Below are positions 33,773 through 44,414 of a DNA stretch of 64,000 nucleotides, piece by piece. The notes beneath the pieces were generated by a model that did no database searches, was not told the DNA's origin, and worked only from the letters and a program-made list of their open reading frames with translations. The position numbers and the translations under genes were made by a program. This DNA is from Desulfobacteraceae bacterium (GTDB lineage: Bacteria > Desulfobacterota > DSM-4660 > Desulfatiglandales > Desulfatiglandaceae): assembly GCA_030613055.1 (NCBI GenBank), contig JAUWMR010000010.1, forward strand, positions 1-64,000, in the 5' to 3' direction. Position 1 is the stretch's first letter. The number at the start of each line of letters is the position of its first letter.

Positions 33773-35143
33773 ATGAAAAAGACATCCGGCCAGACTAATG
33801 TTCAACTCCTCATTCCATTAGTGATCCTGCTGGTCATAACCATTAGCTTTGCCTATATGATGCCTGTACTGTCAACAATCCAGGCATTCGCGTTGGGCGG
33901 AGGAATAATATTCTTTATTGTTTGTTTAGCCAGCACGGAAGCTGCCCTTTATGTTCTTATCTTTTCCATGCTGCTCAGCCCGGAATTCATTGTTGGGACC
34001 ACCGAAGGTGCATCTTTAGGCCGGGGTGTGACCATAAGGGTTGATGACTTTGTGATCATAATTATCGGATTTAGCTGGCTGGCAAAAATGGCTATCAACA
34101 AGAAATTGGGGCTTTTCCTTAAAACACCTCTTAACAGGCCTATCGGCTATTATATTATCATCTGTCTAACCTCCACGCTTTTAGGAGCAGTATTTGCGGA
34201 TGTACATTTAAAGACAGGATTCCTTTTTGTACTGAAATACTTTGAATACATACTAATCTATTTCATGGTGGCCAATCATCTGACGACCAAAAGGCAGATA
34301 CGAAATTATTTATGGGCCATATTAATCACCTGTGTCATTGTTTCTATAATAGGAATCGCCCAGATTCCGGAAGGTGGAAGGGTTTCAGCCCCTTTTGAGG
34401 GGGAAGTGGGGGAACCCAATACCTTTGGGGGATATCTGGTTTTTATGATTTGTATCACCACCGGTCTGTTTTTCACCGCAACTTCCTTCAGAGGTCACCT
34501 CACATACGGATTTCTGGTGATGTTGTTTTTTATACCGCTGTTTTATACCCAGTCCAGGAGTTCCTATCTTGCCGTGATTCCCGCCATGCTGTCCTTTATC
34601 TGGTTATCTGATAAAAGGCAGTGGGTCCTTATGGGACTCATTTTTGTTGGTGTTCTCATGCCGTTTATTGCTCCGAATCCTGCAAAAGAAAGAGTTTTAT
34701 TTACTTTTGAGCAGGGCAAGGAGAGGACAGATGTGGTAGAGGTCTTTGGCGTTAAAATGGATACCTCAACTTCTGCCCGATTGAACAGCATGAAAAATAT
34801 TGCCGGAGATTGGATCAAGCATCCCTTTTTTGGTTATGGAGTAACCGGCTATGGATTTGTAGACGCACAGTATTTTCGGGTCCTTATCGAAACAGGGGCC
34901 CTTGGCCTGTTGACATTTTTTATCCTTGTGTCAAGGATATTTGGCGAAACGTATCATAACTTAAAAAGAGTTCGTGAGCCCTTTGAAAAGGGCCTTTGCA
35001 TGGGTTTTTTAGCAGGTTTTGTCGGGTTGCTGGTCCATGCGATAGGTGCAAACACATTTATCATTGTACGGATAATGGAACCGTTCTGGTTCGTATTGGC
35101 GATGGTCATCATGATACCGGAACTGGAAGGGGAAAGCCATTAG
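33773..35143 (+). CDS. O-antigen polymerase/ligase-like membrane protein (Wzy_C type)
   Basis: The 456-residue protein has ten or more hydrophobic segments and the Wzy/WaaL-type loop FYTQSRSSYLAVIPAMLSF. A long periplasmic loop follows (FEQGKERTDVVEVFGVKMD) with HPFFGYGVTGYGF. This suits a polymerase acting on lipid-linked repeat units in the periplasm. I place the start at ATG 33773, after the kinase stop; an upstream TTG would overlap the kinase gene. Polymerase versus ligase cannot be separated by sequence alone. Confidence 0.8.
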   Translation: MKKTSGQTNVQLLIPLVILLVITISFAYMMPVLSTIQAFALGGGIIFFIVCLASTEAALYVLIFSMLLSPEFIVGTTEGASLGRGVTIRVDDFVIIIIGFSWLAKMAINKKLGLFLKTPLNRPIGYYIIICLTSTLLGAVFADVHLKTGFLFVLKYFEYILIYFMVANHLTTKRQIRNYLWAILITCVIVSIIGIAQIPEGGRVSAPFEGEVGEPNTFGGYLVFMICITTGLFFTATSFRGHLTYGFLVMLFFIPLFYTQSRSSYLAVIPAMLSFIWLSDKRQWVLMGLIFVGVLMPFIAPNPAKERVLFTFEQGKERTDVVEVFGVKMDTSTSARLNSMKNIAGDWIKHPFFGYGVTGYGFVDAQYFRVLIETGALGLLTFFILVSRIFGETYHNLKRVREPFEKGLCMGFLAGFVGLLVHAIGANTFIIVRIMEPFWFVLAMVIMIPELEGESH

Positions 35144-35175
35144 CAGGGAGCATGGAGAGGGGAGTGAGATGCCCA

Positions 35176-36690
35176 ATGATCGTAGCTCTCGGCCGTCAAT
35201 CAATTAAACCAATGGCTCAAATTCATCCAACCAGGCCAACTTCATCTGAAGCTCTTTCAAAAAGAGTTGTGAGGGCTGGGATATGGCTTTTTGTCCTGAG
35301 GATTACCAATCGCGGACTTGGTTTTATCCGAACAATAATACTTGCACGACTGCTTGCTCCGGAAGATTTTGGGCTTCTCGGCATTGCTATGCTTGCCATA
35401 TCAACTCTGGAAGTTCTCTCACAGACAGGATTTCAGGCGGCATTGATTCAAAAAAAAGAGAATGTTGAATCATATCTTGATACCGCCTGGACGGTTTCAG
35501 CAATTCGAGGAATTGTTCTATTTTTGATCCTGTTTTTTTCCGCACCATTAATCGCGGAATTCTTCGATTCAACGGCGGCTATACTGGTAATAAGGGTCAT
35601 CGCTATATCCACGCTCCTTTCAGGATTTAGAAACATAGGCATTCTGTTTTTCCAGAAGGAACTGGAGTTTAATAAACAATTTTTTTATGAACTCTCAGCA
35701 ACTTTAGTTGATTTGACGGTTGCCATCACTTTAGCCTTTATGCTGCGAAATGTCTGGGCCCTGGTCTGGGGAGGTCTTGCAGCCAACTTTGTTAGACTTT
35801 TCATGTCTTATATCCTTCACTCATATCGGCCTCAAATCAGATTTGATAATGAAAAATTTCGCGATTTATTTGGATTTGGGATATGGGTATTGGGCTCCAG
35901 TATACTAATTTTTCTTGTTACTCAGGGAGACGACATTTTTGTGGGTAAAATGGTTGGCGTAACAGGTTTGGGTCTTTATCAGATGGCTTACCTCATATCC
36001 AATTTACCAGCCACAGAAATAACCCATGTTATTTCTCAAGTTACATTCCCTGCGTATTCAAAGTTACAGGAGGATTTATCGAAACTAAGGGAGGCGTATC
36101 TCGAGGTTTTAAAGCTTACCGCTTTTTTATCGATACCATTAGCCGGAGGAATATTAATTCTCGCTCCTGAGGCCATAAAACTTTTTTTGGGCGACAAATG
36201 GATGTCGATAGTGTCACCTATTCAAGTATTAGTCTTAGCAGGATTAATAAGGTCTATAGCCGCTACAACCGGGCCGGTTTTTTATGGTGTCGGAAAACCT
36301 GAAATAGACACTGTATGGCAGATAGTTCGATTAATTGTGTTGATCATCTTAATTTATCCTTTTACTATGCACTGGGGTATATTGGGGACTTCTATCGCCG
36401 TATTGTTAAGCATCTTAATATCAACCATTGGGTTTAGCTATAGAGTCATACGAATTACAAAATGCGGGATCGGTAATTTCGGAAAAATGATAATTCTACC
36501 TCTGTCAAACGGAGGGTTTATGTTGCTAATTATATTTATCTCAAAGGGCAGCATACAATTAACCGGGTTTTTCCAATTCTTCATACTTATTGGCCTTGGT
36601 TTCATAACCTATATATTTGTAGCATACTTGTTTGACAGGTTTCAAAACTATGGGATACAGAAACTTATAAAAGAAAGATTAGCATTCTGA
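35176..36690 (+). CDS. Oligosaccharide flippase (Wzx, MOP family)
   Basis: The protein of about 504 residues has 12-14 hydrophobic helices and the typical MOP start WLFVLRITNRGLGFIRTIIL followed by ARLLAPEDFGLLGIA. It should move lipid-linked oligosaccharide across the inner membrane. Of several in-frame starts, ATG 35176 has GGGGAG upstream; ATG 35212 would give a 492-residue protein. The frame is open far upstream into the polymerase gene, but those residues are not membrane-like and are not counted. Confidence 0.87.
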   Translation: MIVALGRQSIKPMAQIHPTRPTSSEALSKRVVRAGIWLFVLRITNRGLGFIRTIILARLLAPEDFGLLGIAMLAISTLEVLSQTGFQAALIQKKENVESYLDTAWTVSAIRGIVLFLILFFSAPLIAEFFDSTAAILVIRVIAISTLLSGFRNIGILFFQKELEFNKQFFYELSATLVDLTVAITLAFMLRNVWALVWGGLAANFVRLFMSYILHSYRPQIRFDNEKFRDLFGFGIWVLGSSILIFLVTQGDDIFVGKMVGVTGLGLYQMAYLISNLPATEITHVISQVTFPAYSKLQEDLSKLREAYLEVLKLTAFLSIPLAGGILILAPEAIKLFLGDKWMSIVSPIQVLVLAGLIRSIAATTGPVFYGVGKPEIDTVWQIVRLIVLIILIYPFTMHWGILGTSIAVLLSILISTIGFSYRVIRITKCGIGNFGKMIILPLSNGGFMLLIIFISKGSIQLTGFFQFFILIGLGFITYIFVAYLFDRFQNYGIQKLIKERLAF

Positions 36691-36731
36691 TGACATAGAT
36701 TTTTATCGGTCTGCCTATCATACGGTTTTAT

Positions 36732-36803
36732 GTAATACTTCAGCTTTTAAAAAAGAGATCACCGCGACCCTTTAAACCTTGTTTTAAAGGGCTAAAGTAT
36801 TAC
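36732..36803. repeat. Nested inverted repeat between wzx-like and methyltransferase genes
   Basis: gtaatacttcagc (36732) and gctaaagtattac (36791) pair with one mismatch, and inside them ccctttaaa pairs exactly with tttaaaggg. It may be a terminator-like hairpin or a small insertion element. Confidence 0.55.
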
Positions 36804-36853
36804 GGTTTATTAAAAAGACTTGAGTGATATAAAAACAGTTTTTCAGATTGAAA

Positions 36854-37498
36854 ATGTCAGATAATAATGAAACAATGAAATGGTTCCAGAAACCGGATCC
36901 GTATTTTAGTACCGATTACGATAGTAAGGAACGTTTTTGCAGCTATTGGCACCAGATTAATGAAATCATTCAACTCAGACCAAATAAATTGCTTGAAGTT
37001 GGTATAGGGACTGGATTTGTTACAAAATATTTAAAAGACAAAAGGATAAATGTTACTTCTTTAGATATTGCCTATCCCTTAATACCTGATGTAGCCGGAT
37101 CTGTTTTAGAAATCCCGTTCGCTGATGACACTTTTGATGTTGTCGCATGTTATGAAGTTTTAGAGCATTTGCCTTACAGCGATTTCCCAAAAGCGCTAAA
37201 AGAGATATATCGTGTTTCACGAAGACATGTGGCTTTATCGCTACCTGATGTTACCACTATCTATAGGATCAATATTGAATTGCCAAGAATTAAGCCAATA
37301 AAGAAACTTATTCCACATCCCTTTCATAGACCAACTCGTTATATGCTTGATGGTGAACATTGTTGGGAAATAGGGAAGACAGGTTATCCATTAAAAAAAA
37401 TACAGGATGGTATAGCTTGCTCAGGCTTTAACGTGCTGAAAACATTTAGGGTTTTTGAGTTTTATTATCATAGGTTTTTTATATTGGAAAAAGAGTGA
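36854..37498 (+). CDS. Class I SAM-dependent methyltransferase
   Basis: The 214-residue protein has motif I LLEVGIGTGFVTKYL and the motif IV region FDVVACYEVLEHL, typical of Methyltransf_11 proteins. Its place among glycosyltransferases suggests it methylates a sugar or a lipid-linked intermediate. ATG 36854 is chosen over a TTG two codons earlier. Confidence 0.85.
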   Translation: MSDNNETMKWFQKPDPYFSTDYDSKERFCSYWHQINEIIQLRPNKLLEVGIGTGFVTKYLKDKRINVTSLDIAYPLIPDVAGSVLEIPFADDTFDVVACYEVLEHLPYSDFPKALKEIYRVSRRHVALSLPDVTTIYRINIELPRIKPIKKLIPHPFHRPTRYMLDGEHCWEIGKTGYPLKKIQDGIACSGFNVLKTFRVFEFYYHRFFILEKE

Positions 37499-37592
37499 TG
37501 TAACTCCTCTCTGTAAACTAAGGTTGGATTGTAGAGCCTGAACATCCGATACAACTTTCGGAAGCGATAGGAGTAATTCAATTAATACTAAC

Positions 37593-38498
37593 ATGCCAAA
37601 AGTTAGCGTAATTATACCTACATACAATTATGGAAAATATATCGATAAGGCCATAGATAGCGTTCTCGCTCAGACCTATCAGAATTTTGAGATCATTGTC
37701 GTAGATGACGGCTCAACTGATAATACTGAAGAAATTGTTCTTGGAAGATACAAAGATAATGTAAGATACTTCTATCAAGAGAACAGAGGTGCTCCAGCCG
37801 CGAGAAATAGTGGTACGAAGAGGGTGAGGGGAAGATATTTGGTTTTTTTGGATGCAGACGATTTTCTACACCATGAGTATTTGCAAAAAATGGTGGCCGG
37901 TTTAAACAGCAGCAAAGAAGCCGGGTGGATCTACTGTCGGTGGCAATATGTTGATACCAAAGGGAATATACAAGAAAGTGCCTTCTCAAATACACCTTTC
38001 GCATACAGGAAAAAGTTGCGTGGAAATATTTTTATGGAAATGCTCAGCGGTAGCCTTATTTGCTGTTGCGCTGTTCTAATTAAAAGTGAATGCGTGGAAG
38101 AGGTCGGGGGGTTCGACGAACGACTGACCGCATTTCAAGACTACGATCTATGGCTGCGTATCGCGCGTCGTTATGAGGTAGAATACATTGATGACGTGCT
38201 GGCATTTGTTACACTGCATGAAGGCTCAATCAGCACTAAGGGAAAGCCTTATCCTTCAAGATCGATAATAAACAGTAAGATTGAAGAAAATTATAGTGAT
38301 TATATAGTTCGATTAGGTGTCAAATGGAGGAAAATTAAGGCAGCCGAGTACTACTATCTGGGAAACAAAATGTTGAAAAATGGCGGAATTGATGACGCCA
38401 TGAAATTTTTCAAATACTCTATCCGTCAATACCCCCTTCAAAAACGGATATATTTTGAAATATTACTCGGATTTCTGAAAAAATACAAAATATTATGA
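37593..38498 (+). CDS. Glycosyltransferase family 2
   Basis: The 301-residue protein shows the GT-A fold: VSVIIPTYNYGKYIDKAIDS at the N-terminus, VVDDGSTDNTEEIV, and the DXD-type LVFLDADDFLHHEYL. Near residue 180 FDERLTAFQDYDLWLRIARR marks the acceptor side. It adds one sugar to the growing repeat unit, donor unknown. Its stop overlaps the next start by four bases. Confidence 0.92.
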   Translation: MPKVSVIIPTYNYGKYIDKAIDSVLAQTYQNFEIIVVDDGSTDNTEEIVLGRYKDNVRYFYQENRGAPAARNSGTKRVRGRYLVFLDADDFLHHEYLQKMVAGLNSSKEAGWIYCRWQYVDTKGNIQESAFSNTPFAYRKKLRGNIFMEMLSGSLICCCAVLIKSECVEEVGGFDERLTAFQDYDLWLRIARRYEVEYIDDVLAFVTLHEGSISTKGKPYPSRSIINSKIEENYSDYIVRLGVKWRKIKAAEYYYLGNKMLKNGGIDDAMKFFKYSIRQYPLQKRIYFEILLGFLKKYKIL

Positions 38499-39604
38499 AG
38501 ATTGGATTAGACATAAGCAGAATTCAATATGGCCGAGGTGTCTCAAATTACATTCAGCAATTACTTGGGAATTTTATAAAGCTTGCTCCGGAAAATGAGT
38601 ACAGGCTATTTTACAATTCCTTTGAACCGCTAAAACTATCCCTTAATCACCCGTGCATCAGTATCAAGTCCATGAAAATTCCACGAAGATTATTAGAGCT
38701 TTTTTGGTTGGATTTCGGCGTTCCCCGGATAGAATGGTTAATAGGAGATATTTCACTGTTTCATAGCCCTGCGCATTCACCCGTTTACGCCATTTGTCCT
38801 CCGGCAAAGCGTTGGGTTGTAACCGTGCATGATCTTTTCACATTTAAGCTGAATTACGCGGAGACGACACAGAGAAAGGAGCTGAAAATACTGAAAAGAA
38901 TGGAAGAGAGGGCGTCACATGTCATAACTGTATCTGATAGCACGAGGAGAGATCTTTTGGACCTTGCACCTTCTTTACAAGATAGAGTATCAGTGATCTA
39001 TGAAGGAGTCCATGAACGGTATAGAGTAATAAAAGACTACAGGTCGGTTATTAAAAAATACAGTTTGAATACCCCATATTTGTTATACGTCGGAGGTGCT
39101 GATGCGAACAAAAATATCCCGAGATTATTAGCGGCTTTCAAAAACATTCACAAAAAGATAGAGCAAAATCTTGTACTGGTTGGTGATACTAACTGGCGTT
39201 ATAAACCAATTATTGAATGGGTCCGGAATAATGAAATGGAAGATAGAATTTTATTTACCGGATTTATTCCGGAAAACGATTTGCCTGCTGTGTATAACGG
39301 TGCTGATGCATCCGTGTGTCCTTCTCTATATGAAGGTTTTGGTCTGACAGTTCTTGAAGCTATGGCGTGCGGAATACCTGTGGTTGTGTCCAATGTTTCT
39401 TCATTACCGGAAATAGCAGGTGATACTGCGGTTTACTGTGATCCGCATGAAGTCGACAGCTTATCAAACGCATTACTTCGTGTCTCTTTGGATAGTGATT
39501 TAAGAAAGGTTTTGTCTGCGAAAGGACTTGAAAGAGCAAAATATTTTTCCTGGGAGTCAGCAGCTAAGGAAACCCTCGATATTTACAATAAGGTCCTGAG
39601 CTAA
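38495..39604 (+). CDS. Glycosyltransferase family 4 (group 1)
   Basis: The 369-residue GT-B protein has GRGVSNYIQQLLGNF near the start, LLYVGGADANKNIPRLLAAF at the hinge and the E-x7-E region YEGFGLTVLEAMACGIPVVV, which is the donor site of family 4. It overlaps the family 2 gene by four bases (ATGA), so the two probably act in sequence. Confidence 0.92.
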   Translation: MKIGLDISRIQYGRGVSNYIQQLLGNFIKLAPENEYRLFYNSFEPLKLSLNHPCISIKSMKIPRRLLELFWLDFGVPRIEWLIGDISLFHSPAHSPVYAICPPAKRWVVTVHDLFTFKLNYAETTQRKELKILKRMEERASHVITVSDSTRRDLLDLAPSLQDRVSVIYEGVHERYRVIKDYRSVIKKYSLNTPYLLYVGGADANKNIPRLLAAFKNIHKKIEQNLVLVGDTNWRYKPIIEWVRNNEMEDRILFTGFIPENDLPAVYNGADASVCPSLYEGFGLTVLEAMACGIPVVVSNVSSLPEIAGDTAVYCDPHEVDSLSNALLRVSLDSDLRKVLSAKGLERAKYFSWESAAKETLDIYNKVLS

Positions 39605-39755
39605 AAACCACTTTGTGCAGGTCAACGCATTACCCTTATAAAAGGAGTAATGTGTTACCCTGATTGAATAAAAACGTTCAATTCTGCATCTTTCAGCACT
39701 CAGCCATTAGCAATAAGAATCTTCTATTCGGAAAAGATATTCATTTGGGTGATTT

Positions 39756-40922
39756 ATGATATTTTTCTTGTATGCCTATTGGCACAGCCCAAGGTTTGAA
39801 AAGCAAGTTGGAGGTCCGATAAAAGTCTATGAACTGGCTACGAATTTAGCAGAGCGAGATAATATTGTTTATTTGTTTATTCCTAAAATAGGCTATCCGG
39901 AACGTCAAACATCAGCAAAAGTTGTAGCAATTCCCTTTATTAATTTACCGGTACTGAGATTTATTTCATTCCAAACCCTTAATTTTTTAATGAGCTTATG
40001 GTTTATTATTAAGAAGGGTCGCCCGAATATTTTGTATGTGAGGATAATGTGGTCGTTTCTGCCGATGCTTATTGGTAAACTGCTCCGTATTCCGGCTATT
40101 TTGGAGGTCAATGACAGCCCGCATCGCAGCTATGCCGGCATAAAGAACGGTATTAAAAGGAATCTTGCACATATGATTGACAGGATCAGTTATTATTTTA
40201 GTGACCACATATTACCGGTAACTCAAAAGATAGCTGAAGATTTGCATAGCATTGAAGGTGTCCCGTGGAATATCATGACGGTTGTTCCAAGTGGCACAAA
40301 CACTGATCTTTTCCGGCCCCTGGATAAAGCATATTGTTGCGAGAAACTGGGTTTTGATTCGGACTTAAAATATATTGGGTTCACCGGGACCTTTTTTCAA
40401 TATCAGGGTATCGATGTGCTTATCGAAAGTGCATCGTTTGTTGTTCAAAGATTTCAGGATGCGAGGTTCCTTCTGGTTGGAGACGGCCCTCAGAAATCGA
40501 CTTGGGAAAATATGGTAAAAGAAATGGGTTTGAACAACTATTTTAGCTTCACTGGTCAGATTCGTTACAGGGAAGTTCCATTTTATTGTGGCATAATGGA
40601 TATTTGTGTCGCTCCCTTTCGGAGAGAAGCTATGGAGAGTTCACCGGTAAAAGTTTTCGATTATTTATCCAGTGGAAAACCCGTAGTGATGAGCGATATT
40701 TTCAATACTGGAAAGCAGTTCCTGGAAAGCGGAGCTGTCTGCCTTGTGCGCCCGGAAGATCCTGTAACCCTTTCCGAAAGTATTATCCGATTACTTAAAA
40801 ATGAGAAACTGTGCAGGGAAATGGGACAAAAAGGCAGGGAATATATAGTTTTAAAATATGACAGGAAAAAATTGGCCGCGGATATTTATCGATTGTGCCT
40901 AAAAGTCAGCAGCCGCGGATAA
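39756..40922 (+). CDS. Glycosyltransferase family 4
   Basis: The 388-residue GT-B protein begins MIFFLYAYWHSPRFEKQVGG and has a C-terminal donor region (APFRREAMESSPVKVFDYLS, then SGKPVVMSD) with the expected glutamates. A membrane-contact helix may be present around FLMSLWFIIKKGRPNILYV. Its acceptor and donor are not known. Confidence 0.9.
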   Translation: MIFFLYAYWHSPRFEKQVGGPIKVYELATNLAERDNIVYLFIPKIGYPERQTSAKVVAIPFINLPVLRFISFQTLNFLMSLWFIIKKGRPNILYVRIMWSFLPMLIGKLLRIPAILEVNDSPHRSYAGIKNGIKRNLAHMIDRISYYFSDHILPVTQKIAEDLHSIEGVPWNIMTVVPSGTNTDLFRPLDKAYCCEKLGFDSDLKYIGFTGTFFQYQGIDVLIESASFVVQRFQDARFLLVGDGPQKSTWENMVKEMGLNNYFSFTGQIRYREVPFYCGIMDICVAPFRREAMESSPVKVFDYLSSGKPVVMSDIFNTGKQFLESGAVCLVRPEDPVTLSESIIRLLKNEKLCREMGQKGREYIVLKYDRKKLAADIYRLCLKVSSRG

Positions 40923-41071
40923 TCTCATGGCAATGTTGATATATTTTATTGAAGTCCAAAAGGCGTGTCGTAAAATCACTTCGAAACGGATTTTCAAAAT
41001 GGTTTAGGCGTAAAAGGGGAACAAAAAAGTGGAACTGACATTACATTGCGTGCAAGCAGGTGATCATTAAT

Positions 41072-42211
41072 ATGAACAAAAAGAGCATAGCCGTAATTTG
41101 CTATAATATAAGAGATTTTTCAAAAAATTCCGTTTCTTATAATCGGTATTTATATTTATGTAAGTCATTCGATGTATATTTGGTCTCCCAGACCTATTCA
41201 TCTCATGAGACCGAGAATCAGGCCAAAAGGGTTAGGCATTGTCCCGGCAGGGCCTGGTATTTGGACCGAATATTTTACCCTATATGGGCCGCAATATATG
41301 TGTCGATTATCAACAGAAAGAAAAGAATCGATTTTGTATATACGCCATATCATAATTTGGCTTTGGTAGCAGGCTTTTTGCTGAAAAAAATGGGCTTCAA
41401 CTGGGTCGCAGATATATATGATGATCCCGGTAAGACGTTAAATGATTCTAAATATGTTCAACTAACAACTTTAGAATATTATTTTTTCTATGTTATTTAT
41501 GTAATAGCCAGATCATGTCTAAAACATGCCGATTTAATCATTTGTGCAATGGTTCCAACTATACTTGCGAAGTATAATGTTGACAAAGGTAAAGTATTAG
41601 CAATTACAAATGGCATTAATGTCAAGCTCACTAAGAGAGAAAATCCCGGAATTGGGAAAGACGATTTTAAGATTATATATGTCGGCGAAATGAATGAGGC
41701 ACGTGGAACAGATGTCATATTGTCGACCGTAGCATATTTAAAGGAAAAAATTACCAATTTCAAATGTATATTAGTGGGTGAAGCTAATGCGGTATTGATT
41801 TCAACTATTAATCAGATGGGACTGTCGCAATACATCACAGTCAGTGGAATGATCGAACATGAGAAAACATTGGATTTCATTTCTGAATCAGATGTGTGTT
41901 TGTGTCCTTTATTGAATGACGGAGATTATCCATATACTTATCCTATAAAAATTTTTGAATACATGGCTTTAGGCAAAGTTATTGTGGCAACAAATTTGAC
42001 CGGCATAAGAAGTATTATTAAAGATGGGTACAATGGATTGTTGGTCACTGCCGGGGATCCTAAGGATATGGGAGATGCCATTTTGAAGCTCTATCAAAAC
42101 AGGGAAATGATAAAACAGATGGGGGACAATAACCTGAAAGATATTGATAAATATGACTGGGAAAATATTAATAGCAAGGTACATAGTAGAATATTGAAAC
42201 TTATAAGATAA
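41072..42211 (+). CDS. Glycosyltransferase family 4
   Basis: The 379-residue protein ends with the donor-binding region CPLLNDGDYPYTYPIKIFEY and ALGKVIVATN; the central IIYVGEMNEARGTDVIL marks the start of the second Rossmann domain. ATG 41072 is preferred to a GTG four codons earlier because AGGTG lies at usable distance. Base composition is notably AT-rich compared with the leu and dsr genes. Confidence 0.87.
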   Translation: MNKKSIAVICYNIRDFSKNSVSYNRYLYLCKSFDVYLVSQTYSSHETENQAKRVRHCPGRAWYLDRIFYPIWAAIYVSIINRKKRIDFVYTPYHNLALVAGFLLKKMGFNWVADIYDDPGKTLNDSKYVQLTTLEYYFFYVIYVIARSCLKHADLIICAMVPTILAKYNVDKGKVLAITNGINVKLTKRENPGIGKDDFKIIYVGEMNEARGTDVILSTVAYLKEKITNFKCILVGEANAVLISTINQMGLSQYITVSGMIEHEKTLDFISESDVCLCPLLNDGDYPYTYPIKIFEYMALGKVIVATNLTGIRSIIKDGYNGLLVTAGDPKDMGDAILKLYQNREMIKQMGDNNLKDIDKYDWENINSKVHSRILKLIR

Positions 42212-42325
42212 TTATTGAGTATATCCGATGTTTAAATTGTTAAGCAGATAATGATTACATCTTAGTTTGGAGATTCACAACAAGGAATTATAGAAAAAGA
42301 TGATAGGTGCTTGGAGAAATAAGGC

Positions 42326-43465
42326 TTGAATAACGCATTAAAAAAAATATCAATTCTTTTTGTAATTGACGGTGTTGAATTTGGTGGTGGAGAGCGTGTT
42401 TTTTTTCAACTGGCAGATGGTTTGAAAGACCGATATAAAGTATTTGTAGCTACTATGCCGGGCCGGTTTTTTGAACGGGAACTCAGAGGATTGGGAATAA
42501 AGGTATTTTCTGTAGATATGAAAAGAAGGCTTTCACTGAAGCCGATTAATAGGATAAGAGAGATTATTCGAAATAACGAGATTGATATCCTGCACAGCCA
42601 GGGAGCGCGAGCCGATTTTTTTGCGAGGATAGCGGGTAGAAAAGCCAATGTACCCCATATCGTCTGTACTGTAGCAATGCCTGTGGAGGGGTTTGATGTG
42701 GGGCCTTTGAGAAAAATGGTTTATCGGTTTACGGACTGGTTTTCAGAGCGTTATGTTGACCGCTTTATAGTGGTATCCGATTCCTTGAAACGTGCACTAA
42801 TTGAGGGGCGCGGGATTGTAGCCCAAGGTGTCATCAGGATATATAACGGGATTGAAGTGGATCAATTTCATCCGGGCATTCAGAGAAATAATTTGAGAGC
42901 AGAATTTAAAATTCCCACGGATGCCCCGTTGATTGGGGCTATAGGCAGAATGGTCTGGCAGAAAGGATTTAAATACTTGCTTGATGCTGCACCGGAAATT
43001 GTGCGTGCTGTTCCGGATGTGAGGTTTTTGTTTGTGGGAGACGGGCCACTAAAGGACAAGTTGAAAGAAAAAAGTGAAAAGTTAAAAGTAACAGATAGAT
43101 TAATATTTGCAGGTTTTAGAACTGATATAAAAGCAATTTTATCTACAATAGACCTTCTGGTCGTTCCTTCGCTTCTGGAGGGTTTTCCCATGGTTACTTT
43201 GGAGGCTATGGCAATGGCTAAACCTGTTATTGCAACAAACATCGATGGAATAACTGAACAGATAATAACGGGACAGGATGGAATTTTGGTTCCGCCAAAA
43301 GATAATGGAGCTTTAGCGAGAGCTATTATTAAAGTTCTCAATGATAGAGAGAGCGCGAAAAGAATGGGATTGGCAGCGAGGGAAAAGGTGGAAAAACATT
43401 TTTCGATTGAAAAGATGGTAAATGAAACAGAAAAGGTCTATTTGTCTCTCATTAAATCAAATTAA
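42326..43465 (+). CDS. Glycosyltransferase family 4
   Basis: The 379-residue protein has GVEFGGGERVFFQLADGL, IGAIGRMVWQKGFKYLLDAA and the E-x7-E segment SLLEGFPMVTLEAMAMAKPV. It starts at TTG with GGAG nine bases upstream. Its 3' end overlaps possible upstream codons of the next gene but not its likely start. Confidence 0.92.
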   Translation: MNNALKKISILFVIDGVEFGGGERVFFQLADGLKDRYKVFVATMPGRFFERELRGLGIKVFSVDMKRRLSLKPINRIREIIRNNEIDILHSQGARADFFARIAGRKANVPHIVCTVAMPVEGFDVGPLRKMVYRFTDWFSERYVDRFIVVSDSLKRALIEGRGIVAQGVIRIYNGIEVDQFHPGIQRNNLRAEFKIPTDAPLIGAIGRMVWQKGFKYLLDAAPEIVRAVPDVRFLFVGDGPLKDKLKEKSEKLKVTDRLIFAGFRTDIKAILSTIDLLVVPSLLEGFPMVTLEAMAMAKPVIATNIDGITEQIITGQDGILVPPKDNGALARAIIKVLNDRESAKRMGLAAREKVEKHFSIEKMVNETEKVYLSLIKSN

Positions 43466-43466
43466 G

Positions 43467-44324
43467 ATGAAAAATTGTCCCTATTGCGGAAATAATGGTA
43501 AGTTTTACCTCAAAGTCTATTCAAGGATATATCACCGTTGTTCAAAATGTGATCTAATCTATAAAGATTTTCAGGAGTCTTATGACAAGTCGGTAGCTGT
43601 TTATCGTGATAAATATTTCAGTAAATATTCATCTGAACAGCTCCGGGGAAACAGGAACAAGCTGTTTGAGAGCATATTGAATAGGATAGAGAGAAAGAGA
43701 CAGGTCGGCAGGTTGCTTGATGTTGGTACGGGATGCGGATTTTTCCTTGTTGCCGCCCAAAAGAGAGGGTGGAAGCCGGCAGGTATTGAACCATCGATGC
43801 AATCCGTCGAATTTGGGCGCAAAAAAAGCCGATTGGATATTTTTCATGGCACACTTATGGAATATGCCGGTGATGCCAAATTAGACGCGATCACTTTTAT
43901 AAATGTACTGGAACATTCTGTGGAGCCATGGCAAGAAATTGAGCGGGCCGGGAAATTTCTTAAGCCGGGAGGCCTTATCTATATCCGCTTTCCAAACGGC
44001 CTGGTGCATGGTAAAATTCAACTCTTGGCTTCGCGAATCGGACTGAGTAACCGGGTTGGCCGGTTTTTAGTTTTTCATAAATACTCTTTTACACCCGGAT
44101 ATATAAGGAGGCTGCTTTCGGATTCGGGTTTCTCGGAAATTACCTTTCAAAATTCTCAACTGTCAGAGGGAGATCCCGGTGGGCTTTTCTCCAACGTTTT
44201 CGTTACGCGAGCTGCCAAGAGATCTTTTTATCTGGTGGCTAAGGCAATCGAAATCATAACCCATAAACAATTATTGCTTGGCCCGTCACTGGAGGTTACA
44301 GCTACCAAGCGGTATGCAGGATAA
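43467..44324 (+). CDS. Methyltransferase with N-terminal zinc ribbon
   Basis: The 285-residue protein starts MKNCPYCGNNGKFYLKVYSR and CSKCDLIYKDF, a Cys4 zinc ribbon, followed by a SAM-binding domain with LLDVGTGCGFFLVAAQKRG and ITFINVLEHS. The design resembles Methyltransf_23 proteins of polysaccharide loci. The start directly follows the previous stop (TAAG ATG), which indicates coupling. Confidence 0.87.
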   Translation: MKNCPYCGNNGKFYLKVYSRIYHRCSKCDLIYKDFQESYDKSVAVYRDKYFSKYSSEQLRGNRNKLFESILNRIERKRQVGRLLDVGTGCGFFLVAAQKRGWKPAGIEPSMQSVEFGRKKSRLDIFHGTLMEYAGDAKLDAITFINVLEHSVEPWQEIERAGKFLKPGGLIYIRFPNGLVHGKIQLLASRIGLSNRVGRFLVFHKYSFTPGYIRRLLSDSGFSEITFQNSQLSEGDPGGLFSNVFVTRAAKRSFYLVAKAIEIITHKQLLLGPSLEVTATKRYAG

Positions 44325-44414
44325 ATAACCTTGTAGAAAAAACAGGGATATTCAATGGCATAAGTATCAGTGTTTTTATGGACAGGAATTTGGCCGGCAT
44401 TAAGGAGTAATTAC